A stretch of DNA of 64,000 bases, taken from contig NZ_CP103288.1 in the NCBI RefSeq assembly GCF_024758005.1, positions 992,001 through 1,056,000 of the forward strand, in the 5' to 3' direction. Below the pieces are notes generated by a model. The model ran no database searches. It was not told the DNA's origin and was given only the letters and a program-made list of their open reading frames with translations. Below, in pieces: positions 44,406-53,909 of this stretch. Numbering within the stretch: position 1 is the first letter of the stretch; each line of letters opens with the position of its first letter. Origin of the DNA: Pseudarthrobacter sp. NS4. Its GTDB lineage: Bacteria; Actinomycetota; Actinomycetes; Actinomycetales; Micrococcaceae. A program made the translations under genes and the position numbers.

Positions 44406-45236
44406 ATGACCATTGGCCGGCACAGTGCAGCTGAACTTGACCCATCATTGGACGACCACCAGTTGGCGGCAGCCCTGGTCCGCGAGGCAGGGCAACTGGC
44501 GTTGCTGATGCGGATGGCCGGGCTGCAGTCGCAGCAGAAGACGTCCATCTCGGATGTGGTAACGGCCGCCGACCATGCCGCCGAAGCCTATGTGCTGGAA
44601 CAGCTCCAGCGCTGCCGTCCCGAGGACGGAATCCTGGGCGAAGAGGGCGCTTCCGTCCAGGGCAGCAGCGGCCGGACCTGGGTGATCGATCCGGTGGACG
44701 GCACCTACAATTTCCTGCACGGTTCCACGTACTGGTGCTCCGCCATCGCCCTGAAAGACAGCTCCGACGTTCTGCTCGGAGCCATCTTCCAGCCGGAGGA
44801 GGACAAGCTCTGGCTGGGCGGACCTGCCCACCCGGCCACCCTTAACGGGGAGCCGCTCACCGTCTTCCACAACAACCGGGGAGAGCGCAACGCAACGGCC
44901 GTCGCCCAACTGGGCGCCGCCACCTACATCCATCCGACGTGGCTCATGGACCCGCTGTGCGCCATGCCGTGGCATGCAGCGGCAACCTCCGCCGCTGCGC
45001 TCCGCATGCTCGGTTCCGGCTCCTGCGACCTGGGCAGGGTGGCGGACGGGCAGCTGGGCTGCTGGTTCCAGCACAGCTGCCCCGAATGGGACTGGCTGCC
45101 CGGCAAGGCCATTGTCCGCGCCGCGGGCGGCGCGGTGGACACAGTCCGGGTGAACGGCCTGGAATGGTTCATGGCGGGAGGAACGACGGCGGTACGCGAG
45201 TTGCGCGCAGCCCTCGAGTCCGGCTCGGTCGCCTGA
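44406..45236 (+). CDS. inositol monophosphatase family protein
   Basis: 276-residue Mg-dependent phosphatase of the IMPase/SuhB/CysQ fold. Metal ligands: Glu in GEEGA, DPVDGTYNF (Asp-Pro-Val-Asp-Gly-Thr) and Asp in EWDWLPGKAIV. It would cut inositol phosphate, histidinol phosphate or similar. It is separate from the inositol catabolic cluster at 54-64 kb, so a direct link to that pathway is not shown. The ATG at 44406 follows AAACTGAAGCC. It lies 76 bp before pcrA. Confidence 0.9.
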   Translation: MTIGRHSAAELDPSLDDHQLAAALVREAGQLALLMRMAGLQSQQKTSISDVVTAADHAAEAYVLEQLQRCRPEDGILGEEGASVQGSSGRTWVIDPVDGTYNFLHGSTYWCSAIALKDSSDVLLGAIFQPEEDKLWLGGPAHPATLNGEPLTVFHNNRGERNATAVAQLGAATYIHPTWLMDPLCAMPWHAAATSAAALRMLGSGSCDLGRVADGQLGCWFQHSCPEWDWLPGKAIVRAAGGAVDTVRVNGLEWFMAGGTTAVRELRAALESGSVA

Positions 45237-45312
45237 CACTTCCGGCCGTTGGCGCCCGTAATCCACAGCCTGGAACTGGGTGTCGGTCCCACCGCCTAGA
45301 CTTGTAGGCACC

Positions 45313-47883
45313 ATGGATATGTTGTTTGACCCGTACTCTGACGGACCGTTCAAAGCCGCTCCCGCAGCAGGCACCCGTACCAGGACGCGTCCTGAAGGCG
45401 TGGCCACCGCGGCCGGTCCGGGCGGCAGCGTGCCGTCCGGAAACCACGCGGACGCTGGGCACCTGGGCGGCCCGCAGGCGGGCGGCCAGCATTCGGGAGG
45501 CCAGCACTCGGGAGGCGAGTCCGGCGGGCAACACCATGCCACCCGCCGCCTCGACGCGGCCCAGCTCCTGGAGGGCCTGAACCCGCAGCAGGAGGAAGCG
45601 GTCAAGCACGCCGGTTCCGCACTGCTGATTGTGGCCGGCGCAGGTTCCGGCAAGACCCGCGTACTCAGCAACAGGATCGCCTACCTGATCGCCACCGGAC
45701 GCGCCCACCACGGCGAGATCCTGGCCATCACCTTCACCAACAAGGCCGCCGCGGAAATGCGGGAGCGCATTACAGCGCTTGTCGGCGGCCGCGCCAAGAT
45801 CATGTGGATCTCCACCTTCCACTCATCCTGCGTCCGGATCCTGCGCCAGGAGGCCGCCAACGTCGGCCTGAAATCGAACTTCTCCATTTATGATTCCGCG
45901 GACTCTCTGCGGCTCGTCACCCAAGTATCCAAAGCGCTTAACCTGGATCCCAAGAAGTTTGCCCCCAAAGCCATCCAGCACAAGATTTCGGCATTGAAGA
46001 ACGAACTGATCGATGCCGATTCCTATGCCTCAGCGGCAAATTACAACGATCCCTTCGAGCAGGCTGTGGCTGAGGTATACAAGGGCTACACCCAGCGGCT
46101 GCGCCAGGCGAACGCTATGGACTTTGACGACCTCATCGCCGAGACCGTCTTTATGTTCCGCGCGTTCCCTGCGCTCGCGGAGTCCTACCGGCGCCGGTTC
46201 CGGCATGTACTGGTGGACGAATACCAGGACACCAACCATGCCCAGTACGCCCTGGTCCGCGAAATTGTGGGGGAGGGGCCCGGGGCATCGGAGCTCACCG
46301 TGGTGGGCGACTCGGACCAGTCCATCTACGCCTTCCGCGGCGCGGACATCCGGAACATCGTGGAGTTTGAAAAGGACTACCCGGAGGCCCGGACCATCAA
46401 GCTGGAGCAGAACTACCGCTCCACCCAGAACATCCTCAGTGCAGCCAACTCGGTGATCTCCCGCAACCCCAACCGCCCCGAAAAGCGGCTGTGGACCGCG
46501 GAGGGCGAAGGCCACAAGATCATCGGGTACGTGGGCGAAAACGAGCACGACGAAGCCCAGTTCATCGCCAAGGAGATTGACCGCCTCCAGGACGAGGACA
46601 ACCTCCGCCCCGGCGACGTCGCGATCTTCTACCGGACCAACGCCCAGTCCCGCTCCATCGAGGACGTGCTGGTCCGGGTGGGCCTGCCCTACAAGGTGGT
46701 GGGCGGCACGCGCTTCTACGAGCGCAAGGAAATCAAGGACGCCCTCGCGTACCTCCGGGTCCTGGTCAATCCCGACGACGACGTCAACCTCCGCAGGGTC
46801 CTCAACGAACCCAAGCGCGGGATCGGCGACCGCGCCGAAGGGGCCGTCGCTGCCCTGGCCCAGCGCGAACGCACATCATTCATGGCTGCCGCCCGCCGGG
46901 CCGAGCAGGCCCCGGGCATGGCCACCCGTTCCGTCAACGCAGTCCTTGGCTTCGTGAAGCTGCTGGACGACCTCGCGGAAGTGGCAGCCGGCTCCGGTGC
47001 CGCCGCGGCCTTGGAAGCTGTCCTGGAACAGACGGGCTACCTGGCTGCGCTGCGGTCCAGCACCGATCCCCAGGACGAGTCCCGGGTGGAGAACCTGGCG
47101 GAACTCGTCGCCGTCGTCCGTGAATATGAGCGCGACAACCCCGAAGGGTCGCTGGAGGCGTTCCTGGAGCAGGTGTCACTGGTGGCGGACGCCGACCAAA
47201 TCCCGGATGCGCCCGGCGCCGACATCGACTCCGCGGTGGCTGAGGCAAAGCGTCTTGGCGTGGTGACCCTGATGACGCTCCATACTGCGAAGGGGCTCGA
47301 ATTCCCCGTGGTGTTCCTGACCGGCATGGAGCACGGCCTGTTCCCGCATCAGCGTTCAGCAACCGACCCCAAGGAACTGGCCGAAGAACGCCGGCTGGCG
47401 TACGTGGGCTTGACCAGGGCGCGGAAGCGGCTGTACGTCACCCGCTCCGAGGTCCGCAGCATGTGGGGCCAAAGCCAGTACAACCCTGCCAGCCAGTTCC
47501 TGGAGGAAATTCCCGCCGAACTGCTGGAGTGGAAGCGTGAAGGCACCAGCAGGCAGGCCGGCGGCTGGGGCGGCGGATCGATCGGCTCGGGCCGCTACAG
47601 CGGATCCTTCTGGGGTGCCGGCACGGCCCGCGCCGCAGCGGCTGATCCTTCGGCCGGCTTCAACTCCGATGTTCCCGCCGTCATCGCCCGGAACCGGGTG
47701 CAGCCGCAAAAGGAAATCGTGGCCGTCAGCGTGGGGGACAAAGTCAACCACACGAGCTTCGGCAACGGGACCGTCCTCGCCCTGGAAGGCGCAGGGGACA
47801 AGACGGTGGCCAAGGTGAAATTCGATGTCGGTGAAAAGCGGCTGCTGCTGCGATACGCGCCGCTGACCAAGCTCGACGCCTGA
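45313..47883 (+). CDS. pcrA: ATP-dependent DNA helicase PcrA/UvrD
   Basis: 856-residue superfamily 1 helicase in repair and replication-transcription conflict. Motifs: Q motif LNPQQEEAVKH, Walker A AGAGSGKT, motif II VDEYQDTNH, motif III GDSDQSIYAFRGAD, motif IV EQNYRST, motif V TLHTAKGLEFPVV, motif VI AYVGLTRARKRLY. The C-terminal GDKVNHTSFGNGTVL to the end is the Tudor-like module that contacts RNA polymerase in PcrA. The N-terminus carries 85 extra, low-complexity residues with QHSGG repeats. The ATG at 45313 with AGG upstream begins MDMLFDPYSDGPF, as in other actinobacterial PcrA. Confidence 0.96.
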   Translation: MDMLFDPYSDGPFKAAPAAGTRTRTRPEGVATAAGPGGSVPSGNHADAGHLGGPQAGGQHSGGQHSGGESGGQHHATRRLDAAQLLEGLNPQQEEAVKHAGSALLIVAGAGSGKTRVLSNRIAYLIATGRAHHGEILAITFTNKAAAEMRERITALVGGRAKIMWISTFHSSCVRILRQEAANVGLKSNFSIYDSADSLRLVTQVSKALNLDPKKFAPKAIQHKISALKNELIDADSYASAANYNDPFEQAVAEVYKGYTQRLRQANAMDFDDLIAETVFMFRAFPALAESYRRRFRHVLVDEYQDTNHAQYALVREIVGEGPGASELTVVGDSDQSIYAFRGADIRNIVEFEKDYPEARTIKLEQNYRSTQNILSAANSVISRNPNRPEKRLWTAEGEGHKIIGYVGENEHDEAQFIAKEIDRLQDEDNLRPGDVAIFYRTNAQSRSIEDVLVRVGLPYKVVGGTRFYERKEIKDALAYLRVLVNPDDDVNLRRVLNEPKRGIGDRAEGAVAALAQRERTSFMAAARRAEQAPGMATRSVNAVLGFVKLLDDLAEVAAGSGAAAALEAVLEQTGYLAALRSSTDPQDESRVENLAELVAVVREYERDNPEGSLEAFLEQVSLVADADQIPDAPGADIDSAVAEAKRLGVVTLMTLHTAKGLEFPVVFLTGMEHGLFPHQRSATDPKELAEERRLAYVGLTRARKRLYVTRSEVRSMWGQSQYNPASQFLEEIPAELLEWKREGTSRQAGGWGGGSIGSGRYSGSFWGAGTARAAAADPSAGFNSDVPAVIARNRVQPQKEIVAVSVGDKVNHTSFGNGTVLALEGAGDKTVAKVKFDVGEKRLLLRYAPLTKLDA

Positions 47884-47982
47884 GGACACAGGCGGGGCGA
47901 AGCCCTTGCCCGCTTCCGCCGGCGGTACTACAGTTCAGGAACCTTTCCCCAGCAGCCGTACTCGACATGTCGGAGTGGCACC

Positions 47983-49272
47983 ATGAACATCCTGTTCGCG
48001 AGCCAGGCAATTGACGGCCACTTCAATCCGATGACCGGAGTGGCCATGAAGCTGAAGGAGCGTGGCCACGACGTCCGCTGGTACACGGGTCCCGTGTTTG
48101 CCGGAAAGCTCAAGGACCTGGGGATTCCCCTCTTTCCCTTCAAACGTGCCATCGAGCACCGCGCTGACAACCTCTTTGAGCTGTATCCGGAAAGGGCCAG
48201 GCTCAAAGGCCCCCGGGCCATCGGGTTCGACGGCGAAAAAATCTTCGCCAGCAACATCAGCAACTTCCTGGAGGACCTGCGGGAACTGGACCAGGAGTTT
48301 CCCTTCGATGCCCTTGTGGTGGACAGTTCCATGTTTATCCAGCGGCTCGTCTCGCACCTCATGGGCAGGCCCGTGGTGAGCGTCGTGGTGATCCCGAACA
48401 TGGAAAGTGATCCGCTCGTACCCCCACTGTTCTTCGGCTTCCGGCCGGCCCGCAACCCCGCTGACAAGGCCCTGCAGGCAGTTGCCGGGCTGTTGTCGGA
48501 CAAGGTCATCCTCCGCCCCGCGGACCAAAGCTACCGGAGGCAGCACTCCTTTTACGGGCAGGAAGTACCCAAAGGGGGCAGGCTGACCGACGAGACGTAC
48601 CGGTGCTCGGACGCCATTATCCAGGCGGGCACTCCGTCCCTGGACTTTCCGCGCCGCAACCACAACCCCAAGGTCCATTACGTGGGCGCACTCCTGCCCT
48701 ACCGACGCCCGGGAGCCCCAGCCGGGGAGCCATTGCCGCAGGGATACGGCAACACCATTGTGGTCACCCAGGGCACGGTGGACAACGCGGACCAGGAGAA
48801 GCTCATCATTCCCGCCCTGGAAGGGCTGAAGGACATGGGTGCACTGGTCATTGTGGCAACAGGCGGCAGGGGAACCGCCGAACTGAACCAGCGCTATCCG
48901 CAGTCAAACATACAGATCCGCGACTATGTGGACTTTGCCGCCGTCTTTGAGTCCACGGACGTCTTCGTCACCAACGGCGGGTACGGCGGAGTGCAGCTGG
49001 CCCTTTCGAAGGGTGTCCCGCTGGTGGTGTCCGGCATCAACGAAGGCAAGAGCGACGTCAACGCCCGTGTGGAACATGCCGGGGCAGGCATCAACCTCCG
49101 AACCGAATCCCCCTCGCCGGAAAAGATCCGCAGGGCCGTGCATTCCATCCTGGCCGATCCGAAATGGAAGAACCGGGCGCAGCAGATGCAGCAGGACTTC
49201 GCCCGGCAGGACCCGGCCGAGGCAGCAGCACGCGTCGTCGAAAGCGTGCTCAGCTCCAGGAGAACGCCGTAG
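47983..49272 (+). CDS. MGT-type glycosyltransferase (family 1)
   Basis: 429-residue UDP-glucuronosyl/UDP-glucosyltransferase fold. N-terminal FASQAIDGHFNPMTGVAMKL binds the acceptor side; the C-terminal donor site includes TQGTVDNADQEKLI, RDYVDFAAVFESTDVFVTNGGYGGVQLALSKGVPLV in parts, with NGGYGG in place of the more common HGG, and the Glu-Lys-Ser stretch after it. It would transfer a sugar to a small hydrophobic molecule such as a macrolide, flavonoid or lipid. The ATG at 47983 follows GGAGTGGCACC. It lies alone, between pcrA and a lipoprotein. The missing His in the HGG motif may alter donor binding. Confidence 0.85.
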   Translation: MNILFASQAIDGHFNPMTGVAMKLKERGHDVRWYTGPVFAGKLKDLGIPLFPFKRAIEHRADNLFELYPERARLKGPRAIGFDGEKIFASNISNFLEDLRELDQEFPFDALVVDSSMFIQRLVSHLMGRPVVSVVVIPNMESDPLVPPLFFGFRPARNPADKALQAVAGLLSDKVILRPADQSYRRQHSFYGQEVPKGGRLTDETYRCSDAIIQAGTPSLDFPRRNHNPKVHYVGALLPYRRPGAPAGEPLPQGYGNTIVVTQGTVDNADQEKLIIPALEGLKDMGALVIVATGGRGTAELNQRYPQSNIQIRDYVDFAAVFESTDVFVTNGGYGGVQLALSKGVPLVVSGINEGKSDVNARVEHAGAGINLRTESPSPEKIRRAVHSILADPKWKNRAQQMQQDFARQDPAEAAARVVESVLSSRRTP

Positions 49273-49290
49273 TAAAGCATAATGGGGGCC

Positions 49291-49989
49291 ATGCGACGGA
49301 CTGTTTGGGGGATGCTCGCCGCCCTTTTCGTGGTGGCCGCCACAGCGTGCACCGTAACCACGGAGGACCCCGGCTACGTGCCGCCGCCGCCACCCGCTCC
49401 GATGGAACAACTGGAAAAGGCGGGGCTGGCCAACCCGCAGGACTTTTCCAACGGCGAGGACGTACTCTCCTTCATCACCGATGACCGCAGCGTTGCGTGC
49501 TCGCTGACGTCCGCCCGCGGGGAGCACCTGAACCTTCCGTATGAAATGAACAGTTTCAGCGACACCGCGAACAACAGACTGGCGACAGTTCCCGTGGCCC
49601 ACTGCCAACTGGCCAGGTACCCGAAACCCGGCCCCGACGACGTCGTGGATGACTGCGCCGGAACCAACCTCGGCTATCTGGGCGGGGTTGCCCTGGTGAC
49701 GCCTGAAGACGCAAGGTACGGTGAATGCCGCTCGGGCGTCACACGAATGGAGGCAACGTACGGGCCGAACGGCAAAAAAACTGGAGCGCTTACACAGCTG
49801 CCCGTCCTGGCAGAGGGGCAGAACCTCGAACGCAACGGACTCCGCTGTTCCGCCTACAACGGGGGCGTGGCATGCGGAAACGTCTCAGCCGGCGTCGGTT
49901 TCTTTGTTTCACCCGAGCGTTACGAGCTGGTGGCCCCACCGGCTGCCGGTGCCCCGCCCCCGCCGGCGGAGGCCTCAAAATCCCCGTAA
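49291..49989 (+). CDS. uncharacterised lipoprotein
   Basis: 232 residues. Signal peptide MRRTVWGMLAALFVVAATAC with lipobox ending at Cys20, then a Pro-rich spacer (PGYVPPPPPAP). The mature part has paired cysteines (VACSLTSARG, AHCQLARY, DDCAGTNLG, YGECRSG, LRCSAYNGGVACGN), which could form disulfides outside the cell. No family is recognised. An in-frame ATG at 49282 is the alternative start. It follows the glycosyltransferase by 18 bp on the same strand and ends in an Ala/Pro tail. Confidence 0.75.
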   Translation: MRRTVWGMLAALFVVAATACTVTTEDPGYVPPPPPAPMEQLEKAGLANPQDFSNGEDVLSFITDDRSVACSLTSARGEHLNLPYEMNSFSDTANNRLATVPVAHCQLARYPKPGPDDVVDDCAGTNLGYLGGVALVTPEDARYGECRSGVTRMEATYGPNGKKTGALTQLPVLAEGQNLERNGLRCSAYNGGVACGNVSAGVGFFVSPERYELVAPPAAGAPPPPAEASKSP

Positions 49990-50211
49990 TTCCGCGGTTT
50001 TTCTACGCCTCATAGAATAGTGTCCTTACTCACATAAGCGGTAGTCTGGGACGGCCCGGTCCCTCCAAAGGACTAGAGTTCCCAATGGAGCATTACGCCG
50101 CGTGGCTCGTTTCCAGACAGGCCGCCGGTGCATGCATTCCGCAGCCCGGTCATCGTCTCCGATGGTGTCCGACTGTACAGAAACTACTTCGACGTAGAAG
50201 GACACTAAACC

Positions 50212-51381
50212 GTGGACCTGTTTGAATACCAGGCGCGCGATATGTTCGAGGCGCACGGTGTACCCGTGCTTGCCGGCATCGTGGCGCACACCCCAGAAGA
50301 AGCAAAGGCAGCTGCCGAGAAGATCGGCGGCGTAACCGTCGTCAAGGCACAGGTCAAGGCCGGCGGCCGCGGCAAGGCCGGCGGCGTGAAGGTCGCAAAG
50401 TCCGCCGACGAGGCACTGGAGCACGCAACCAACATCCTGGGCATGGACATCAAGGGCCACACTGTCAAAAAGGTGATGATTGCCCAGGGTGCGGATATCG
50501 CCGAGGAATACTACTTCTCCGTCCTGCTGGACCGGGCCAACCGCAACTACCTGGCCATGTGCTCTGTTGAGGGCGGCATGGACATCGAGCAGCTCGCCGT
50601 CGAACGTCCCGAGGCGCTGGCCAAGGTCGCCATCGACCCCGCCGTGGGCATCGACCAGGCCAAGGCCGACGAAATCGTCGCAACCGCAGGCTTCGCTGAG
50701 GAACTGCGCGGCAAGGTGGCCGCCGTTATCCTCAAGCTCTGGGACGTCTTCAAGAAGGAAGACGCAACCCTCGTCGAGGTCAACCCGCTGGTCAAGACCG
50801 GCGCCGGCGAAATCGTCGCCCTGGACGGCAAGGTCTCCCTCGACGAAAACGCCGACTTCCGCCACGCCAAGCACGCCCTGCTCGAAGACAAGGACGCTGC
50901 CGATCCGCTCGAGGCCAAGGCAAAGGCGCAGGACCTCAACTACGTCAAGCTGGACGGCGAAGTGGGCATCATCGGCAACGGTGCAGGCCTGGTCATGTCC
51001 ACCCTCGATGTCGTCGCCTACGCCGGCGAGAGCCACGGCAATGTCAAGCCCGCCAACTTCCTGGACATCGGCGGCGGAGCCTCCGCTGAGGTCATGGCTG
51101 CCGGCCTCGACGTCATCCTCGGCGACGAGCAGGTCAAATCCGTCTTCGTCAACGTCTTCGGTGGCATCACCGCATGCGACGCCGTTGCCAAGGGCATCGT
51201 CGGCGCGCTGGCCGAGCTCGGCCACTCGGCGAACAAGCCGCTGGTAGTCCGCCTCGACGGCAACAACGTTGAGGAAGGCCGCCGCATCCTGGCCGAGGCC
51301 AACCACCCGCTGGTTACCCTGGCCGCAACCATGGACGAGGGCGCCGACAAGGCCGCCGAGCTCGCCAACGCAGCTAAGTAA
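50212..51381 (+). CDS. sucC: succinyl-CoA ligase, beta subunit
   Basis: 389-residue ATP-grasp subunit of the TCA cycle enzyme that makes ATP or GTP from succinyl-CoA. Features: [19 protein letters not shown] start, [26 protein letters not shown] and the C-terminal [16 protein letters not shown]. The GTG at 50212 has AGAAGGA upstream, and the E. coli/actinobacterial proteins begin at the same place. The 222 bp before it have no other gene; a -10-like TAGAAT at 50013-50018 suggests a long leader. sucD begins 12 bp after it. Confidence 0.97.
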   Translation: MDLFEYQARDMFEAHGVPVLAGIVAHTPEEAKAAAEKIGGVTVVKAQVKAGGRGKAGGVKVAKSADEALEHATNILGMDIKGHTVKKVMIAQGADIAEEYYFSVLLDRANRNYLAMCSVEGGMDIEQLAVERPEALAKVAIDPAVGIDQAKADEIVATAGFAEELRGKVAAVILKLWDVFKKEDATLVEVNPLVKTGAGEIVALDGKVSLDENADFRHAKHALLEDKDAADPLEAKAKAQDLNYVKLDGEVGIIGNGAGLVMSTLDVVAYAGESHGNVKPANFLDIGGGASAEVMAAGLDVILGDEQVKSVFVNVFGGITACDAVAKGIVGALAELGHSANKPLVVRLDGNNVEEGRRILAEANHPLVTLAATMDEGADKAAELANAAK

Positions 51382-51393
51382 AGGGACAGCCAC

Positions 51394-52296
51394 ATGTCTA
51401 TCTATCTGAACAAGGACTCCAAGGTCATCGTCCAGGGCATCACCGGCGGCGAAGGCACCAAGCACACCGCCCTGATGCTGAAGGCCGGCACCAACATCGT
51501 TGGCGGCGTCAACGCCCGCAAGGCCGGCACCACGGTCCTGCACGGCGAGACCGAAATCAACGTCTACGGCACCGTCAAGGAAGCCATGGCAGAAACCGGC
51601 GCCGACGTCTCCATCGTCTTCGTGCCGCCGGCATTCACCAAGAACGCTGTTGTCGAAGCCATCGAGGCCGGCATCGGCCTGGTCGTCGTCATCACCGAAG
51701 GCGTGCCCGTCCAGGACTCCGCCGAATTCTGGGCCCTCGCCCAGTCCACGGTGGACGCGGACGGCAACCAGGTCACCCGCATCATCGGACCGAACTGCCC
51801 CGGCATCATCACCCCCGGCGAAGCGCTGGTGGGCATCACGCCGGCCAACATCACGGGCAAGGGCCCCATCGGCCTGGTTTCCAAGTCGGGCACCCTGACC
51901 TACCAGATGATGTACGAACTGCGCGACCTCGGCTTCTCCACCGCCATCGGCATCGGCGGCGACCCGATCATCGGCACCACCCACATCGACGCCCTGGCCG
52001 CGTTCGAGGCTGACCCCGAAACCAAGGCGATCGTGATGATCGGCGAAATCGGGGGCGACGCAGAAGAGCGCGCAGCCGACTTCATCAAGGCCAACGTCAC
52101 CAAGCCGGTGGTTGGCTACGTTGCAGGCTTCACCGCGCCCGAAGGCAAGACCATGGGCCACGCCGGCGCCATCGTCTCCGGTTCCGCCGGAACTGCCCAA
52201 GCAAAGAAGGAAGCCCTCGAGGCTGCCGGCGTGAAGGTCGGCAAGACGCCGTCCGAGACCGCCACACTGCTGCGCGAGGTTTACGCAGCCCTCTAG
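51394..52296 (+). CDS. sucD: succinyl-CoA ligase, alpha subunit
   Basis: 300-residue CoA-binding and phospho-histidine subunit. Features: [71 protein letters not shown], and the active His in [14 protein letters not shown]. Forms the enzyme with SucC, translated from the same mRNA. The ATG at 51394 follows AAAGGGACAGCCAC. Two long hairpins follow. Confidence 0.97.
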   Translation: MSIYLNKDSKVIVQGITGGEGTKHTALMLKAGTNIVGGVNARKAGTTVLHGETEINVYGTVKEAMAETGADVSIVFVPPAFTKNAVVEAIEAGIGLVVVITEGVPVQDSAEFWALAQSTVDADGNQVTRIIGPNCPGIITPGEALVGITPANITGKGPIGLVSKSGTLTYQMMYELRDLGFSTAIGIGGDPIIGTTHIDALAAFEADPETKAIVMIGEIGGDAEERAADFIKANVTKPVVGYVAGFTAPEGKTMGHAGAIVSGSAGTAQAKKEALEAAGVKVGKTPSETATLLREVYAAL

Positions 52297-52311
52297 GCTC
52301 TACGCACAAAA

Positions 52312-52374
52312 CAACGCGGGGTCACTTCCCGCCCATTCCGGAAGCTTGGATGGGCGGGAAGTGACCCCGCGTTG
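52312..52374. terminator. 25-bp perfect hairpin after sucD
   Basis: The left arm 52312-52336 (starting CAACGCGGGG) and right arm 52350-52374 are exactly complementary over 25 bases, with a 13-base loop. It is followed by CTGTTT. Much longer than needed for termination; may be a dispersed palindromic repeat. Confidence 0.85.
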
Positions 52375-52380
52375 CTGTTT

Positions 52381-52439
52381 AAAGTACGACGACGGGTGGT
52401 TCCCTTTCCCAGGAAAGCGACCACCCGTCGTCGTACTTT
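52381..52439. terminator. 20-bp perfect hairpin, second of a tandem pair
   Basis: AAAGTACGACGACGGGTGGT (52381-52400) pairs exactly with 52420-52439, 19-base loop, with TTTAAAG before and CTTTTCC after. It lies between the first hairpin and the convergent SRPBCC gene, so it may serve that strand. The arms are unrelated in sequence to the first hairpin. Confidence 0.85.
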
Positions 52440-52448
52440 TCCTGTTTT

Positions 52449-52931
52449 TCACACCTTGGCGCCGCTGAGCAGTTCGTCCAACCGCTCGTAGCCTTCGGTC
52501 ATGCCGCCTTCCATGCCGGACTGTGCCATGCCGTCGCGGGCCTCCAGGGTCGGGTAGACAGAGTGGCCCCGCAGCCGGCACCGCCCGTTTCCGAGGTCCT
52601 CAAATGTCATGAACTCCAGGCTGACCACGTCAGGGTACCCGCCGAACTCAAAGGTCTGGATGGCGAACTCGTTGTCGCGCACCGTATGGAAGATGCCCTT
52701 GAACTCGTAGGCCACACCGTCCGGCCCGGTGTGCAGGTAGCTGTAGCTGCCGCCCGTTCGGAAATCGTAGTGGTCGAGGTCCATCTTCATGCCCCGCGGG
52801 CCCAGCCACTGGACGATCAGGTCCGGTTCCTTGTGGGCGCGGAAGACAGCCGGGACGGGAAAATCGAACTCACGCTCGTAGTCGATGAAGGGAAGGCCTT
52901 CGGGGACGGTGAGTTTCAGGGGATTGGTCAT
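52449..52931 (-). CDS. SRPBCC/AHSA1-family protein
   Basis: 160-residue START-like fold (REFDFPVPAVFRAHKEPDLIVQWLGPRG, FEFGGYPDVVSLEFMTFEDLGNG in parts, ending EGGMTEGYERLDELLSGAKV). This type usually has a hydrophobic pocket and sits behind an ArsR-type repressor. Start ATG overlaps the repressor's TGA (ATGA). Ligand and role unknown. Confidence 0.88.
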   Translation of the reverse strand: MTNPLKLTVPEGLPFIDYEREFDFPVPAVFRAHKEPDLIVQWLGPRGMKMDLDHYDFRTGGSYSYLHTGPDGVAYEFKGIFHTVRDNEFAIQTFEFGGYPDVVSLEFMTFEDLGNGRCRLRGHSVYPTLEARDGMAQSGMEGGMTEGYERLDELLSGAKV

Positions 52932-53287
52932 CGGTTTTCCTTTGCCTTGGCGCCGCTTTGCCCGGCGCTGGATTGAAGCACGGCATCGAGGCTGCGGAAC
53001 TGCTCCTCGCGGACCAACCTGTACTGGTCAATCCATGCGGTGAGTGCCTCCAGCCGTGCGGGGTTCAGGTGGACGGGCCTTCGCTGGGCCTCCCTGGTAC
53101 GGGTGACCAGCTGCGCCTGCTCAAGCACCTGGATGTGCTTCGAAACTGCCTGCTTGGAAATTTCGAAGGGTTCCGCCAGTTCATTGACGGTTGCCGGGCC
53201 CCGGCTGAGCCGGGCAATGATGCTTCGCCGGACGGGGTCGGCCAGGGCCATGAAGGCCGAGTCCAGTGCCGCGCTTTCGGAAACCAT
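52928..53287 (-). CDS. ArsR-family HTH repressor
   Basis: 119-residue winged-helix repressor: ALADPVRRSIIARLSRGPATVNELAEPFEISKQAVSKHIQVLE spans the DNA-binding part (given in pieces: RRSIIARLSRGPATVNELAE, ISKQAVSKHIQVLE). No cysteine pair for metal binding is present, so it is the kind paired with SRPBCC proteins rather than a metal sensor. The ATG at 53287 has GAGG upstream; a TTG at 53320 is a weaker alternative. The inverted repeat CAACT/AGTTG at 53306-53331 in its leader may be its own operator. Confidence 0.88.
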   Translation of the reverse strand: MVSESAALDSAFMALADPVRRSIIARLSRGPATVNELAEPFEISKQAVSKHIQVLEQAQLVTRTREAQRRPVHLNPARLEALTAWIDQYRLVREEQFRSLDAVLQSSAGQSGAKAKENR

Positions 53288-53403
53288 CGCTGCCTCGTAA
53301 TCAACCAACTCGTTTATCAACGTCTTAGTTGTTTAAGAGTAAGACCATTCAGCGCCCTCCTCAATACCCCTTCCCCTCTTGTTTCCCTTGGCGGCGGTTT
53401 GTT

Positions 53404-53420
53404 AGTATGTCAGTACAAAC
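53404..53420 (+). promoter_or_regulatory. operator-like repeat, copy 1 (before the tautomerase)
   Basis: AGTATGTCAGTACAAAC, identical to the copy at 53893-53909 before iolC; flanks also agree (GTT/GTA before, TTTTG/CTTTG after). Core TGTCAGTACA fits the TGT-N4-ACA pattern of GntR-type sites. It lies 19 bp before the tautomerase start. Confidence 0.65.
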
Positions 53421-53438
53421 TTTTGGAAGGAGAACTTA

Positions 53439-53843
53439 ATGCCTCTTGTCCGTATCGACGTAAACGAAGGCCGTTCCGCGGAGGACCTGCAGCAACTCAG
53501 CCGGGGAATCCATGACGCGATCCTCGCCCAGTACGGCATTCCGGAGCGTGATTACTTCCATATCCTCACCGAGCACCCGCAGGGGCAGATCTTCGCCCAG
53601 GATGCGGGCCTGGGATTCGAGCGGAGCGGGGGAGTGGTGATGATCCAGATCTTTACCCAGGGCGGCCGCTCGCAGGAAGCAAAGCAGCGCCTGTTCGCTG
53701 CCGTCGCTGAAAAGCTTTCCGGGGTGGGGGTTGCGGGTGAGGATGTCTTCATTGGCTATGTGGAAAACACTGCGGGGGACTGGTCCTTCGGCTTCGGCCG
53801 GGCGCAGTACATGACGGGTGAACTGTCGGTCCCGAAGAAGTAG
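53439..53843 (+). CDS. tautomerase-family protein
   Basis: 134-residue protein with Pro right after the start Met (MPLVRIDVNEGRSAEDLQQL), the catalytic amino-terminal proline of the 4-oxalocrotonate tautomerase superfamily. Then HDAILAQYGIPERDYFHIL, GVVMIQIFTQGGRSQEAKQRL, and VAGEDVFIGYVENTAGDWSFG. Length is like the longer cis-CaaD/MIF-like group, not the 62-residue 4-OT. The ATG at 53439 has GGAAGGAG upstream. It shares a 17-bp operator-like sequence with iolC, 187 bp downstream, so it may belong to the inositol regulon. The substrate is unknown. Confidence 0.88.
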   Translation: MPLVRIDVNEGRSAEDLQQLSRGIHDAILAQYGIPERDYFHILTEHPQGQIFAQDAGLGFERSGGVVMIQIFTQGGRSQEAKQRLFAAVAEKLSGVGVAGEDVFIGYVENTAGDWSFGFGRAQYMTGELSVPKK

Positions 53844-53892
53844 CTTTTCGGCTCCGTTCCAGAGTTGACGGAGACCGCAAAACTGCGATGTA

Positions 53893-53909
53893 AGTATGTC
53901 AGTACAAAC
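53893..53909 (+). promoter_or_regulatory. operator-like repeat, copy 2 (before iolC)
   Basis: Same 17 bases as copy 1. A -35-like TTGACA (53912-53917) begins three bases after it, so a bound protein would touch the promoter of the inositol operon. The leader to the iolC start is about 110 bp and contains nothing else I can name. Confidence 0.65.

Noticed and set aside
45460..45540. Short repeat units coding GGQHSGG near the start of pcrA
   Set aside because: Few and imperfect units within a disordered linker; not a CRISPR or a meaningful DNA repeat.
50026..52200. A 724-codon minus-strand frame opposite sucC and sucD
   Set aside because: Both plus-strand genes are certain. The antisense product is repetitive (Gly/Asp/Val-rich), as expected from the reverse of conserved coding sequence.
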